DNA of 64,000 nt, from the NCBI RefSeq assembly GCF_001190945.1, contig NZ_CP011112.1, forward strand, positions 4,650,001-4,714,000, given 5' to 3'. Made by a program: the position numbers and the translations under genes. The notes under the pieces were generated by a model. That model saw nothing but the letters and a program-made list of their open reading frames with translations. It ran no database searches and was not told the origin of the DNA. The stretch is from Luteipulveratus mongoliensis (lineage in GTDB: Bacteria; Actinomycetota; Actinomycetes; Actinomycetales; Dermatophilaceae). Of the stretch, positions 1 to 7,754 are shown piece by piece. How positions within the stretch are numbered: the first letter of the stretch is position 1; each line of letters begins with the position of its first letter.

Positions 1-481
1 GGCTCTCGGCGATGGCACGACCGACGACGCTGCGCCAGGTGCCGTTCTGGTCCTCGCGCCGCTCCGGAGTGGCGGTCTCGTGGAACCACCGCGTGGTGCG
101 GCCGAAGAGCTTGACCTGGTCCGTGGTCTGGTTGGCGCCCGTCCCTCGCAGCTCAGCCGGGCGATCCGCGGAAATGACGATCATCGGCACACTCGCCTGG
201 CTGGCCTCCAGCACCGCCGGGTAGAGGTTGGCCACCGCTGTACCGCTCGTCGTGATCACCGGCACGGGCACGCGGCTGGCCTTGGCCAGGCCCAGCGCGG
301 TGAAGGCGGCCGACCGCTCATCGACCCGGACGTGCAGCCGGAGTCGGCCCTCCTGGTCGGCGGCATGCACGGCGTACGCGAAGGGAGCCGACCGTGAACC
401 TGGGCACAGGACCACATCGGTCACGCCGTGCCGGATCAGCTCGTCGACGATCACGGTGGCCAGCGCGAGAGAGGGGTTCAC
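1..481 (-). CDS. menD: MenD, 2-succinyl-5-enolpyruvyl-6-hydroxy-3-cyclohexene-1-carboxylate synthase (N-terminal part)
   Basis: This thiamine-diphosphate enzyme joins isochorismate and 2-oxoglutarate, the first committed step of menaquinone synthesis. About 160 residues are present; the gene runs off the left edge. The translated start [14 protein letters not shown], then [35 protein letters not shown] and [19 protein letters not shown] are hallmark MenD segments, including the ThDP-binding glutamate of the DERSA stretch. I chose the GTG at 481 because actinobacterial MenD proteins begin M-N-P-S and AGGA lies 7-8 nt upstream; an ATG at 490 is the alternative. The gene is divergent from nagA with very little space between them. 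menC, menB, menE and menA follow 48-60 kb away. Confidence 0.95.
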   Translation of the reverse strand, partial: MNPSLALATVIVDELIRHGVTDVVLCPGSRSAPFAYAVHAADQEGRLRLHVRVDERSAAFTALGLAKASRVPVPVITTSGTAVANLYPAVLEASQASVPMIVISADRPAELRGTGANQTTDQVKLFGRTTRWFHETATPERREDQNGTWRSVVGRAIAES

Positions 482-519
482 CTTAGGCATCCTGCACCAG
501 CATGCGAGAGGATCAGCGC

Positions 520-1659
520 GTGGCTCCTGGCAATGCGTCGACCCTCATCCATGCGCGTCGTGTCCTGACGGGGCTCGCGACCCCGGCCGATCCGGCAGAC
601 GGGTGGGTCCTCGTTGAGGCTGGCGTGGTCGCCGATCTCGGCCCAGGCGCTCCCCCAGCCACTCCCGATCTCGAGATCGACGGCTGGCTGGCGCCGGCGT
701 ACGTCGACATCCACTGCCACGGCGGCGGGGGCGGTGACTTCACCTCGGCCGACACCGACTCGATCCGCGCGGCGGCGGCGTTCCACGCCGAGCACGGCAC
801 CGGCTCTCTGCTGGCATCACTGGTCACCGGACCGATCGACGACCTGTGTCGCCAGCTCTCCGCGATCGCCGACGTGATCGAGGCGGGCGACACGGTGATC
901 CGCGGCGCGCACCTCGAGGGCCCGTACCTGTCGGCGGCCCGCTGTGGCGCCCAGAACCCGGCCTACCTGTCCGACCCCGACGTCGGCGACTTCGCCCGCA
1001 TGGTCGACGCCGCTCGCGGCACGCTGCGGATGATCACCGTCGCGCCGGAGCGCCAGGGTGCAGCAGCCCTGATCGACGCGGCGCAGGCGGCCGGCGTCAC
1101 CGTCGCCGTGGGCCACACCGACGGCACGTACGACGAGTGCTCGGCTGCCTTCGCCGCCGGCGCCTCGGTCGCAACGCACCTCTTCAACGGGATGCGTCCG
1201 CTGCACCACCGCGAGCCGGGACCCATCGGCGCCAGCCTCGATGCGGGCGCCTGGGTCGAGCTGATCAACGACGGCATCCACCTGCACCCCGCGACACTGC
1301 GCGTCGTGCTGGAAGCCCGGCCGGAGCGTGCCGTGCTGATCACCGACGCCATCGCTGCTGCCGGTCTGCCCGACGGCGAGCACCGGCTCGGTGGGCTCGC
1401 CGTCACCGTGAAGGACGGCGCGGCACGGCTGACCGAGGGCGGCTCGCTCGCTGGGAGCACGCTCACCATGGACGACGCCGTACGCCGCGCCGTCGCCGCC
1501 GACGTGCCGCTCCCCCTCGCCGTCGCTGCCGCCACCTCGCACCCGGCCGCCGCAGTCGGCCTCACGGGCCGCGGGTCGATCGCCATCGGCCAGCCCGCCG
1601 ATCTGCTCCAGCTGAGCGACGACCTCGCTGCCGCGCCCGTGCCCACGCCCGCGGACTGA
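520..1659 (+). CDS. nagA: N-acetylglucosamine-6-phosphate deacetylase
   Basis: It removes the acetyl group from GlcNAc-6-phosphate in the cytoplasm, giving glucosamine-6-phosphate for glycolysis or cell-wall recycling. The protein (379 aa, normal for the family) is a metal-dependent amidohydrolase: the HCHGGGG strand near residue 65, [25 protein letters not shown] and ITDAIAAAG with the catalytic Asp are all visible. I prefer the GTG at 520 because GAGAGG lies 8 nt before it and the family begins just before the TLIHARRVL strand. An in-frame ATG at 502 has no ribosome site. The gene stands alone, is followed by a long hairpin, and could use GlcNAc released by the GH20 enzyme at 52-55 kb (inference). 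Confidence 0.92.
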   Translation: MAPGNASTLIHARRVLTGLATPADPADGWVLVEAGVVADLGPGAPPATPDLEIDGWLAPAYVDIHCHGGGGGDFTSADTDSIRAAAAFHAEHGTGSLLASLVTGPIDDLCRQLSAIADVIEAGDTVIRGAHLEGPYLSAARCGAQNPAYLSDPDVGDFARMVDAARGTLRMITVAPERQGAAALIDAAQAAGVTVAVGHTDGTYDECSAAFAAGASVATHLFNGMRPLHHREPGPIGASLDAGAWVELINDGIHLHPATLRVVLEARPERAVLITDAIAAAGLPDGEHRLGGLAVTVKDGAARLTEGGSLAGSTLTMDDAVRRAVAADVPLPLAVAAATSHPAAAVGLTGRGSIAIGQPADLLQLSDDLAAAPVPTPAD

Positions 1660-1711
1660 GCCTCGCGAGCTGTCACGATGCCGCTCGGCGTGTCGCCGCG
1701 GAGGGGCGATG

Positions 1712-1779
1712 GGGGTTCGTAGAGAAGCTCAACTTGGTTGTACATCTGTACAACCAAGTTGAGCTTCTCTACGAACCCC
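1712..1779. terminator. Perfect 33-bp-arm hairpin downstream of nagA
   Basis: Two perfectly complementary 33-nt arms (1712-1744 and 1747-1779) are separated by only 2 nt. The hairpin starts about 50 bp after the nagA stop and ends 130 bp before the next gene. There is no T-run, as is usual in high-GC actinobacteria, so a terminator role is inferred from position and stem strength. A long operator is possible but less likely. Nothing else was recognised in 1660-1911. Confidence 0.6.
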
Positions 1780-1911
1780 TCCTGCCAGCCGAGCCCGACA
1801 CGCCCGACACGCAGCCCCTGGCCCTCCACAGCCCCACGTGGATGACGGCCCAGATACACACGCCACACCATTTGGCTGTAGCCATGAGCCAGGGTCGAGC
1901 ACGGTCGTGCC

Positions 1912-2469
1912 ATGTCAGTCCCTGAGTCGCTGCGGCCGGTGCCGCAATACGAACTGCCCGAAGCACTTCGCCACCTCGATCCGATGCGTCGATACTTCCT
2001 CGACCTTCATGAGGTTCCCCCGTCGACCAACCTCGTGCTCCTCCTCAGGCGCGCACTGACGACACTCGAAGAGGCTGTCGTGAACTTTGTCCGGCTCCGA
2101 GGTGAGGAGGATGTCTCCAAGGGAGACATTGAGCTCGTTCGCTGCCTCAGCGCAGGCTCCATGCCAGTGGCCGCGGTCGCCGAACATCTGCGCCTCTCTC
2201 ATCAGGCGGCAGCGCGACGTGTGTCAGATCTGGCAGACCGCGGCATCGTGATGAAGAACGCCAGCTACCACGATGCGCGAGTCGCGCTCATCTGCCTGAC
2301 ACGCGACGGACGTGCCCTGCACGAATCGGCCTCGAAGGCCCTCGAGGACGTGCTCGAGATCCTGTGCGCTGATCTGTTGCCCGAACATGTCGACAGCCTC
2401 CTGGTTGCGCTCGCCGTCCTCGGTCAGATCCGGCCGGATCTGACCGAGGGCGACGCAGCCAAGGGCTGA
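1912..2469 (+). CDS. MarR-like winged-helix transcriptional regulator
   Basis: A 185-residue protein with the MarR-type layout: a helical N-terminus, then a winged helix around residues 75-130 with the recognition region MPVAAVAEHLRLSHQAAARRV and a wing containing DARVALICLT, followed by a C-terminal dimerisation helix. Ligand and targets are unknown. It is convergent with the ABC exporter at 2480-4278, which has its own PadR regulator, so it may act elsewhere. A short inverted repeat, GCACG-GT-CGTGC, just before the start codon could be an autoregulatory site. The last 50 bp of the gene contain a 32-bp palindrome. Confidence 0.72.
   Translation: MSVPESLRPVPQYELPEALRHLDPMRRYFLDLHEVPPSTNLVLLLRRALTTLEEAVVNFVRLRGEEDVSKGDIELVRCLSAGSMPVAAVAEHLRLSHQAAARRVSDLADRGIVMKNASYHDARVALICLTRDGRALHESASKALEDVLEILCADLLPEHVDSLLVALAVLGQIRPDLTEGDAAKG
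2418..2449. terminator. 32-bp perfect palindrome at the 3' end of the MarR-like gene
   Basis: The sequence 2418-2433 is the exact reverse complement of 2434-2449, centred on ATCCGGCCGGAT. It sits inside the coding region, 18 bp before the stop codon, and just before the convergent ABC permease gene whose stop is at 2480. It could serve both genes as a bidirectional terminator; with no loop the stem would form a tight hairpin or a cruciform. Confidence 0.5.
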
Positions 2470-2479
2470 CGGGTCAGGG

Positions 2480-3235
2480 TCAGGCGTCTTCCTTGCGGAA
2501 CGTGGACGTGCCCCACCAGACCGCGAGGCCGCACAGCAGTACCGACCAGAAGGTGCCCGCCAGCAGTGTCGAGCCCGCGACGTCTCCGACGAAGGAGCCG
2601 CGCACCGCATCGACGATGTGCCTGATCGGCATGAAGTCACTGGCGTGGAGCAGCCACTTCGGGCCGAGCGTCATCGGCAGCAGGATCCCCGAGAGCAAGA
2701 GCACCGGCATCATCACCATGTTGATGACCGGCGCCATGACGTCCTCGCTCTTGGTCGCCATGGCCAGCGCGTTGGACGCCGCCGCGCACGCGCCACCGAT
2801 CAGCAACGTCAGCAGCAGCCCGACGACGATGCCACCGAACGGCGCACGCATCCCCATGAAGTAGCCGAGCACCACCAGGATCAGCGCCTGCACGAACAGC
2901 TGCAGCAGATCCCTCCACAGGCGGCCCATCAGCAGGGCGGTACGGCTGGCCGGCGTGACCCGCTCAGCCTCGATGACGCCCTCACGCCACTCACCGATCA
3001 GGCTGAATCCGGCGAAGAATGCACCGAAGACACCGAGCTGGACGAGCAGGCCTGGCACCAAGAACGTGAACTCGTTGTCGTAGCCGAACTGCTTGGCCAG
3101 CGGCTTGAGCAGCGGACCGAACAGCAGCAGGTAGAGGATCGGTTGGAGCAGCCCGATGATGACCCACGCCGGGTTGCGCAGGTTCATCCGCAGCTGTCGC
3201 CAGAAGACGATGTAGCTCTCGCGCAAGAACCTCAT
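2480..3235 (-). CDS. ABC-2 type exporter permease (DrrB-like)
   Basis: Membrane subunit (251 aa) of a two-gene ABC exporter. It has about six hydrophobic segments, including NPAWVIIGLLQPILYLLLFG near the start, GLLVQLGVFGAFFAGFSLIG, a central MGMRAPFGGIVVGLLLTLLI segment and VINMVMMPVLLLSGILLPMT, the typical ABC-2 pattern of DrrB proteins. Its start overlaps the end of the ATPase gene by 4 bp (ATGA), so the two are translationally coupled. The substrate is not predictable; relatives export drugs or lipids. It is probably controlled by the upstream PadR gene. Confidence 0.88.
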   Translation of the reverse strand: MRFLRESYIVFWRQLRMNLRNPAWVIIGLLQPILYLLLFGPLLKPLAKQFGYDNEFTFLVPGLLVQLGVFGAFFAGFSLIGEWREGVIEAERVTPASRTALLMGRLWRDLLQLFVQALILVVLGYFMGMRAPFGGIVVGLLLTLLIGGACAAASNALAMATKSEDVMAPVINMVMMPVLLLSGILLPMTLGPKWLLHASDFMPIRHIVDAVRGSFVGDVAGSTLLAGTFWSVLLCGLAVWWGTSTFRKEDA

Positions 3236-4278
3236 GCCCGCGCTCCTTCCGTGGGACGACCGGCTTCCTCAGCGGCGTCCTCCCCCTCGGGTGGTGCCCC
3301 GGATGCGTCCGCATCTCGAAGCGACCGGCCGGTGAGGGTGAGGAACACATCATCGAGCGTGGGCCGGTGAACTTCGATGGACTCCAACGTGATTGACGAT
3401 CCGTCGAGACTGCGCAGCAGCCCCGGCACCGCTCGTCCGGCTCGCTGCACCCGACCGCGGACGTGATTGCCCTCGACCTGGACGGCGTCCCGAGAACCTG
3501 AACCCGCGATGCTCGCGAGGTGCTCAGCCGCGCGCTGCAGGTCAGCCGGGTCGGACACCTCCAGGTCGACCAGGTCACCGGAGACCTGCGCTTTGAGGTT
3601 GTCGGCGGTGTCCGCCGCGACGATGCGCCCCTGGTCGATGATGAGGATCCGGTCGCTGAGCGCGTCCGCCTCGTCCAGGTAGTGGGTGGTGAGGAAGACC
3701 GTCGCGCCGCGTCGGGTGCGCAGGTCGGCGATGTGCTCCCACAGGTTGGCTCGCGCCTGCGGGTCCAGCCCGGTCGTCGGCTCGTCGAGGAAGACCAGCG
3801 TCGGCTCGTGGATGAGGCCCATCACGATGTCGAGGCGACGCTTCTGCCCGCCCGACATGTTCTTGGGCATCCGCTCCCACAGGCCATCGAGCTGGAGCTG
3901 GTCGAACAGCTCATGGCCACGCTTCTGCACCTCGGCCTTGGATCGGCCGTAGAGCATCCCGTGGTCCATGACCTCCTCCCCGGCGCGCGCACCGCTGAAG
4001 GTGCCACCAGCCTGGGAGACGTAGCCGATGCTGCGGCGCACCTGCTCGGACTCCTTGACGACGTCGTACCCAGCGACGGTGGCCGTGCCCGCGGTGGGCT
4101 TCAGCAGCGTCGTCAGCATCCGCAGGGTCGTGGTCTTGCCGGCTCCGTTGGGGCCGAGGAAGCCCACGACCTCGCCCTCCGCGATGTCGAGGTCGACGCC
4201 GTCAACCGCGCGGACCTCCTTCTTGTCCTTGCCCCGTCCGGTCTGGAACGTCTGCACCAGGCCGCGTGCGTGAATCAT
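3232..4278 (-). CDS. ABC transporter ATP-binding protein (DrrA-like)
   Basis: ATPase subunit (348 aa) partnered with the downstream permease. Walker A (GPNGAGKTTT), the ABC signature (MSGGQKRR), Walker B (LVFLDEPTTGLDP) and the switch histidine (TTHYLDEAD) are all intact. A C-terminal region after residue 220 resembles the DUF4162 extension of DrrA-type proteins, and the last 25 residues are an acidic low-complexity tail. GGGAGAG lies about 5 nt before the ATG. A 26-bp palindromic operator lies about 30 bp upstream, between this gene and padR. Confidence 0.92.
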   Translation of the reverse strand: MIHARGLVQTFQTGRGKDKKEVRAVDGVDLDIAEGEVVGFLGPNGAGKTTTLRMLTTLLKPTAGTATVAGYDVVKESEQVRRSIGYVSQAGGTFSGARAGEEVMDHGMLYGRSKAEVQKRGHELFDQLQLDGLWERMPKNMSGGQKRRLDIVMGLIHEPTLVFLDEPTTGLDPQARANLWEHIADLRTRRGATVFLTTHYLDEADALSDRILIIDQGRIVAADTADNLKAQVSGDLVDLEVSDPADLQRAAEHLASIAGSGSRDAVQVEGNHVRGRVQRAGRAVPGLLRSLDGSSITLESIEVHRPTLDDVFLTLTGRSLRDADASGAPPEGEDAAEEAGRPTEGARA

Positions 4279-4306
4279 CGGGCTCTCCCTTGGCTCGTTG
4301 TCGTCG

Positions 4307-4332
4307 CAGAGTATTCAAATTTGAATACTCTG
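4307..4332. promoter_or_regulatory. 26-bp palindromic operator of the PadR/ABC exporter locus
   Basis: A perfect 13+13 bp palindrome centred on ATTCAAATTTGAAT, strikingly AT-rich against its surroundings. It lies 29 bp before the ABC ATPase start and 48 bp after the padR stop, where a repressor would block the exporter promoter. PadR proteins bind palindromes of this kind; assignment to the adjacent PadR is inference from position. Confidence 0.75.
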
Positions 4333-4379
4333 GTCAAGCCCATTCTCGGAACAGCACACCATGGGGTACCGACGCCCGG

Positions 4380-5021
4380 TCAGCGACCGAGCAGGCCGCG
4401 ATAGCGCTTGCGGTCAGCGTCCATCTGCCAGCCCGGGTCGTCGGCCGGCGGCGCCCACGACGTCGGTGGGTCACCCTGCAGACCCAGCTCTCCGTCACGG
4501 GCCCGAGTGATGAGTCGGCCGATCCAGGCCAGCTCGCCCTCCGCCATGACCTGCCAGAGCTCGACCAGCTCGCCCACGTGCGGCGGCGCGGTGTCTCGCG
4601 CCGCGAGGGTCTGCTCGCCGTCCTGGATCTGGTCCTCGAGCATCTTGGTCCGGGCCATGAGACTGTCGAGCACTGCCTCACGTGGCATCAGCGGCATCAG
4701 ACTCATCGCGGTGTAGAAGCCGAGCCGCGAGCCCGGGACCACTGTCTCGACCGCCACGACGAACAGACGTTGCAGCTCGGCCCGGCCGTCGTCGGTGATC
4801 GTGTAGACCGCGACGTCGCGGCCGTTGTCGACCAGATCGTGACGCTCCAGCCGGTGCTGTCCGGTCAGGGTCGACAGCGCCGAGTAGATCGAGCCTGGCT
4901 TGATGTTCGCCCAGTCCTCGACCCGCCAGGACAACAGCTCGCGGCGGATCTGGTAGCCGTTGACCGGCTCGAAAAGGGATACCGCGCCCAGCACCATCAG
5001 GCGGATCTCGGTCGCGGCCAT
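4380..5021 (-). CDS. PadR family transcriptional regulator
   Basis: A 213-aa regulator with an N-terminal winged helix (VNGYQIRRELLSW, then IKPGSIYSALSTL, typical of PadR) and a C-terminal helical Vir_Act-alpha-4-like dimerisation domain. It precedes the DrrAB-like exporter on the same strand with a perfect operator between them, so it most likely represses that exporter and responds to an exported compound (inference). TAGACT, 6 nt, then ATG precedes the start: a leaderless arrangement. Confidence 0.9.
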   Translation of the reverse strand: MAATEIRLMVLGAVSLFEPVNGYQIRRELLSWRVEDWANIKPGSIYSALSTLTGQHRLERHDLVDNGRDVAVYTITDDGRAELQRLFVVAVETVVPGSRLGFYTAMSLMPLMPREAVLDSLMARTKMLEDQIQDGEQTLAARDTAPPHVGELVELWQVMAEGELAWIGRLITRARDGELGLQGDPPTSWAPPADDPGWQMDADRKRYRGLLGR

Positions 5022-5030
5022 GCGGTGAGT

Positions 5031-6050
5031 CTAGGAAGCCGTCGCCGGACTCACGCCCCACGACGCGCTCCAGGTGTGTCCCGGGTCAAGGCGTACGAGC
5101 GACTCGCCGGTCGCGAGCGCGTTGGCCGGGCAGGTCATCGGCTCCACGGCGACGCCGGTACGCCGGGCGCTTGCGTCCGGCAACGAGTCGCCGGTGAAGA
5201 CCTGGACAAAGGGGTACGCCTCCGCGTCGGCCCACAAGGTCGTCGTCGCCCCTCCCTGGCTCACCGAGATCCGCCACACATCCCGCTGGTCGAGCCCGTC
5301 ACCCCGCTGGTCGAGCCCGTCACCCCGCTGGTCGAGCCCGTCACCCCGCTGGTCGAGTAGGTCCGGAGCGCTAGCGGAGGACCGTATCGAGACCGAGGCG
5401 AGATCCGTGAACGCGTGGTCCAGCTGCGTCGCGCCCACCTGCCGCGGCTGGCGGAAGTCGAGAGCCTCCGGGACCGGCGACGTCCCCGTCGGGATCAGGT
5501 GGTCGTCCACGTCCAGCACGGTCGCGGCCGGCAGGGTCAGCGTGAGGTCGTCCACGTGCTCCTCACCCGTCGTGACGTAAGGGTGCGCGCCGAAGCCGAA
5601 GGGGGCGACGGTCGTACCGACATTGGTGGCCGAAGGGGTGACGGTGAGGCCGTCGTCCGCGAGGGCGTACGTCACCCGTAGCTCGAGTGGCCAGTCCCAA
5701 CCCTGTTGGGGCAGAAGGGAGTACGAGACCGTGAGTGAGCTCTCGGACTGCTCGGCCAACGACCAGAGCGCCCATCGGACCAGGCCGTGCGACGCGTTGG
5801 ACCGGGCCGGCTCAGAGAGCGCGAGCTGCTCGTCCCGGCCGTCGAAGGTGAACTTGCCGTCACGGACCCGGTTGGGCCACGGCATCAGCAGCTGGCCCCG
5901 GCCACCGTCGGCCTTGGCGTCCTCGGCATAACCGCGCAGCACCGGCCGCCCGGAGACGGTGTAGCAGCGGATGCCACCGCCGACCTGCACGATCACGGCC
6001 TCGTGGTCGCCATGCCGGATCGTCCACTGCTCACCACTGGGAAGGGTCAC
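5031..6050 (-). CDS. Aldose 1-epimerase family protein with a repeat-encoded insertion
   Basis: A mutarotase-fold protein (339 aa), probably interconverting sugar anomers in the cytoplasm. LLMPWPNRVRDGKFTFDG, NASHGLVRWALW, GFGAHPYVTTGEE and AVEPMTCPANALATG match the GalM/YihR-like family, including the expected His and Arg positions. Between LDHAFTDL and DVWRISVSQ there is an insertion of about 40 residues containing LDQRGDG repeated three times. It is encoded by a 21-bp tandem repeat and a dispersed element and has no family counterpart; it probably forms a surface loop. The GTG start follows TAGCGT plus 6 nt, so the mRNA is likely leaderless. The exact sugar is unknown. Confidence 0.85.
   Translation of the reverse strand: MTLPSGEQWTIRHGDHEAVIVQVGGGIRCYTVSGRPVLRGYAEDAKADGGRGQLLMPWPNRVRDGKFTFDGRDEQLALSEPARSNASHGLVRWALWSLAEQSESSLTVSYSLLPQQGWDWPLELRVTYALADDGLTVTPSATNVGTTVAPFGFGAHPYVTTGEEHVDDLTLTLPAATVLDVDDHLIPTGTSPVPEALDFRQPRQVGATQLDHAFTDLASVSIRSSASAPDLLDQRGDGLDQRGDGLDQRGDGLDQRDVWRISVSQGGATTTLWADAEAYPFVQVFTGDSLPDASARRTGVAVEPMTCPANALATGESLVRLDPGHTWSASWGVSPATAS
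5282..5357. repeat. 21-bp tandem repeat, three full copies plus 13 bp
   Basis: Unit cccgctggtcgagcccgtcac is repeated identically at 5282, 5303 and 5324, with a partial copy at 5345-5357 that merges into the dispersed element. Because 21 is a multiple of three, each unit adds LDQRGDG to the epimerase without a frameshift. Exact identity of the copies indicates recent slippage or duplication. Confidence 0.95.
5351..5394. repeat. Dispersed GGTCGAGTAG...TATCGAGACC element inside the epimerase gene
   Basis: An imperfect inverted repeat of 44 bp with ends GGTCGAG and CGAGACC. It closely matches the copy at 8698-8739. Elements with these ends are common and usually intergenic in high-GC actinobacteria (from memory). 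Here it is read through without a stop, encoding SVSIRSSASAPDLLDQ on the minus strand. Confidence 0.85.
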
Positions 6051-6071
6051 GGGGCAACGCTACGACGCCGC

Positions 6072-7712
6072 CTACTCGGCCGGCGGGCCGGCGAGGATCT
6101 CTGCGGCACGTTCGCGCATCTCGACCTTGCGGACCTTGCCGGTGACGGTCATCGGGAAGGTGTCGGTGACGTGCACGTAGCGCGGGATCTTGTAGTGCGC
6201 CAGGCGACCCGAGGCGAACTCGCGGACCGCCTCCGCGGTGAGTGGCTCGGCCTCGGGCTTCATGACGACCCAGGCCATCAGCTCCTCGCCGTACTTCTCG
6301 TCCGGCACCCCGATCACCTGGACGTCCGCGATCGCCGGGTGCGTGTAGAGGAACTCCTCGACCTCGCGCGGGTAGACGTTCTCGCCGCCGCGGATCACGA
6401 GATCCTTGATGCGGCCGACGACGTTGAGGTAGCCGTCGTCGTCCATCGTGGCCAGGTCGCCGGTGTGCATCCAACGCGCCCGGTCGATCGCCTCGGCCGT
6501 CTTGTCCGGCTGCTCCCAGTAACCGAGCATCACGCTGTAGCCGCGGGTGCACAGCTCACCGGTCTCGCCGCGGCCGACGGGCAGCCCGCTGACCGGGTCG
6601 ACCACCTTGATCTCGATGTGCGGCATCGCGCGGCCGGTCGTCTCCGTACGCCGCGCGAGGTCGTCATCGACGCGCGTCATTGTGGACACGGGCGAGGTCT
6701 CGGTCATGCCGTAGCAGATCGCCACCTCGGTCATGTTCATCTCCGCAACGACCCGCTTCATCACCTCGACCGGGCACGGGGAGCCGGCCATGATCCCCGT
6801 CCGGAGGCTGCCGAGGTCGTACGCCTTGAAGTCGTCGAGACCGAGCTCGGCGATGAACATCGTCGGGACACCGTAGAGAGACGTACAGCGTTCTGCTGCA
6901 ACGGTTTTCAGTGTCGCCACCGGATCGAACGACGGTGCCGGAATCACCATGCAGGCACCGTGCGAGGTGGCCGCGAGGTTGCCCATCACCATGCCGAAGC
7001 AGTGGTAGAACGGCACCGGGATGCAGATCCGGTCCCGCTCCGTGTAGTCAACGAGCTCGCCCACGAAGTAGCCGTTGTTGAGGATGTTGTGGTGGCTGAG
7101 CGTCGCGCCCTTGGGGAAACCCGTGGTGCCCGAGGTGTACTGGATGTTGATCGGCTCATCGGGTGCCAGCTCGGTTGTACGCCGACTGAGCTCGTCGTCG
7201 GACGTGCGTCCTCCGGCCGCGACCAGGTCGTCCCACGAGCGCTCGCCGATGTAGACGACGTCGCGCAGATCGGGGCAGTCGCCGCGCACTTCCTCGACCA
7301 TCGCGCGGTAGTCGGAGCCCTTGTGCTCGACCGCGCTCACCAGCAGCCGCATCCCCGACTGCTTCACGACGTAGGACAGCTCGTGCGACCGGTACGCGGG
7401 GTTGACGCAGACCAGCACCGCACCGACGCGCGCCGTGGCGTACTGCAGCAGCGACCACTCCGCGCAGTTGGGTGACCAGATGCCGACGCGATCACCCTTC
7501 GAGATCCCTTGCGCTACAAGGCCTTTGGCGAGCGTGTCCACGTCAGCCAGCAGCTCGGCGTACGTCCAGCGCCGGCCGGTCGGTACGTCAACGAGGGCTT
7601 CACGGTCGGCGTACCGCTCGACCGTGCGCGCGAGGTTGGCGCCGATGGTGTCGCCGAGAAGAGGCTTGTCCGAGACACCCGAGGCGTACGACGGCTGGCT
7701 GGGCTGGTTCAT
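6072..7712 (-). CDS. Fatty-acyl-CoA synthetase (AMP-binding, FadD-like)
   Basis: It activates a fatty or related carboxylic acid with ATP and CoA (546 aa, normal length). The P-loop YTSGTTGFPKGATLSHHN, GMTETSPVS (A5), MHTGDLATMDDDGYLNVVGR (A7/A8), GGENVYPREVEE and the catalytic lysine in TGKVRKVEMRE (A10) are all present. AGGAGG lies just before the ATG. The motif set is that of medium/long-chain acyl-CoA synthases rather than acetyl-CoA synthetase; chain length cannot be read from the sequence. It is a single gene on the minus strand between the epimerase and a membrane protein. Confidence 0.9.
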   Translation of the reverse strand: MNQPSQPSYASGVSDKPLLGDTIGANLARTVERYADREALVDVPTGRRWTYAELLADVDTLAKGLVAQGISKGDRVGIWSPNCAEWSLLQYATARVGAVLVCVNPAYRSHELSYVVKQSGMRLLVSAVEHKGSDYRAMVEEVRGDCPDLRDVVYIGERSWDDLVAAGGRTSDDELSRRTTELAPDEPINIQYTSGTTGFPKGATLSHHNILNNGYFVGELVDYTERDRICIPVPFYHCFGMVMGNLAATSHGACMVIPAPSFDPVATLKTVAAERCTSLYGVPTMFIAELGLDDFKAYDLGSLRTGIMAGSPCPVEVMKRVVAEMNMTEVAICYGMTETSPVSTMTRVDDDLARRTETTGRAMPHIEIKVVDPVSGLPVGRGETGELCTRGYSVMLGYWEQPDKTAEAIDRARWMHTGDLATMDDDGYLNVVGRIKDLVIRGGENVYPREVEEFLYTHPAIADVQVIGVPDEKYGEELMAWVVMKPEAEPLTAEAVREFASGRLAHYKIPRYVHVTDTFPMTVTGKVRKVEMRERAAEILAGPPAE

Positions 7713-7754
7713 CGGGACCTCCTGCGAGAGCGCTGCGTTGCGTCCATGGTCAGA

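Noticed and set aside
5282-5357. Regular direct repeats as a CRISPR array
   Set aside because: The units are contiguous with no spacers, lie in frame in a gene, and there are no cas genes.
5787-7475. A 562-codon plus-strand frame
   Set aside because: It is antisense to the acyl-CoA synthetase, which has complete catalytic motifs; the plus frame is His/Arg/Asp-biased without motifs.
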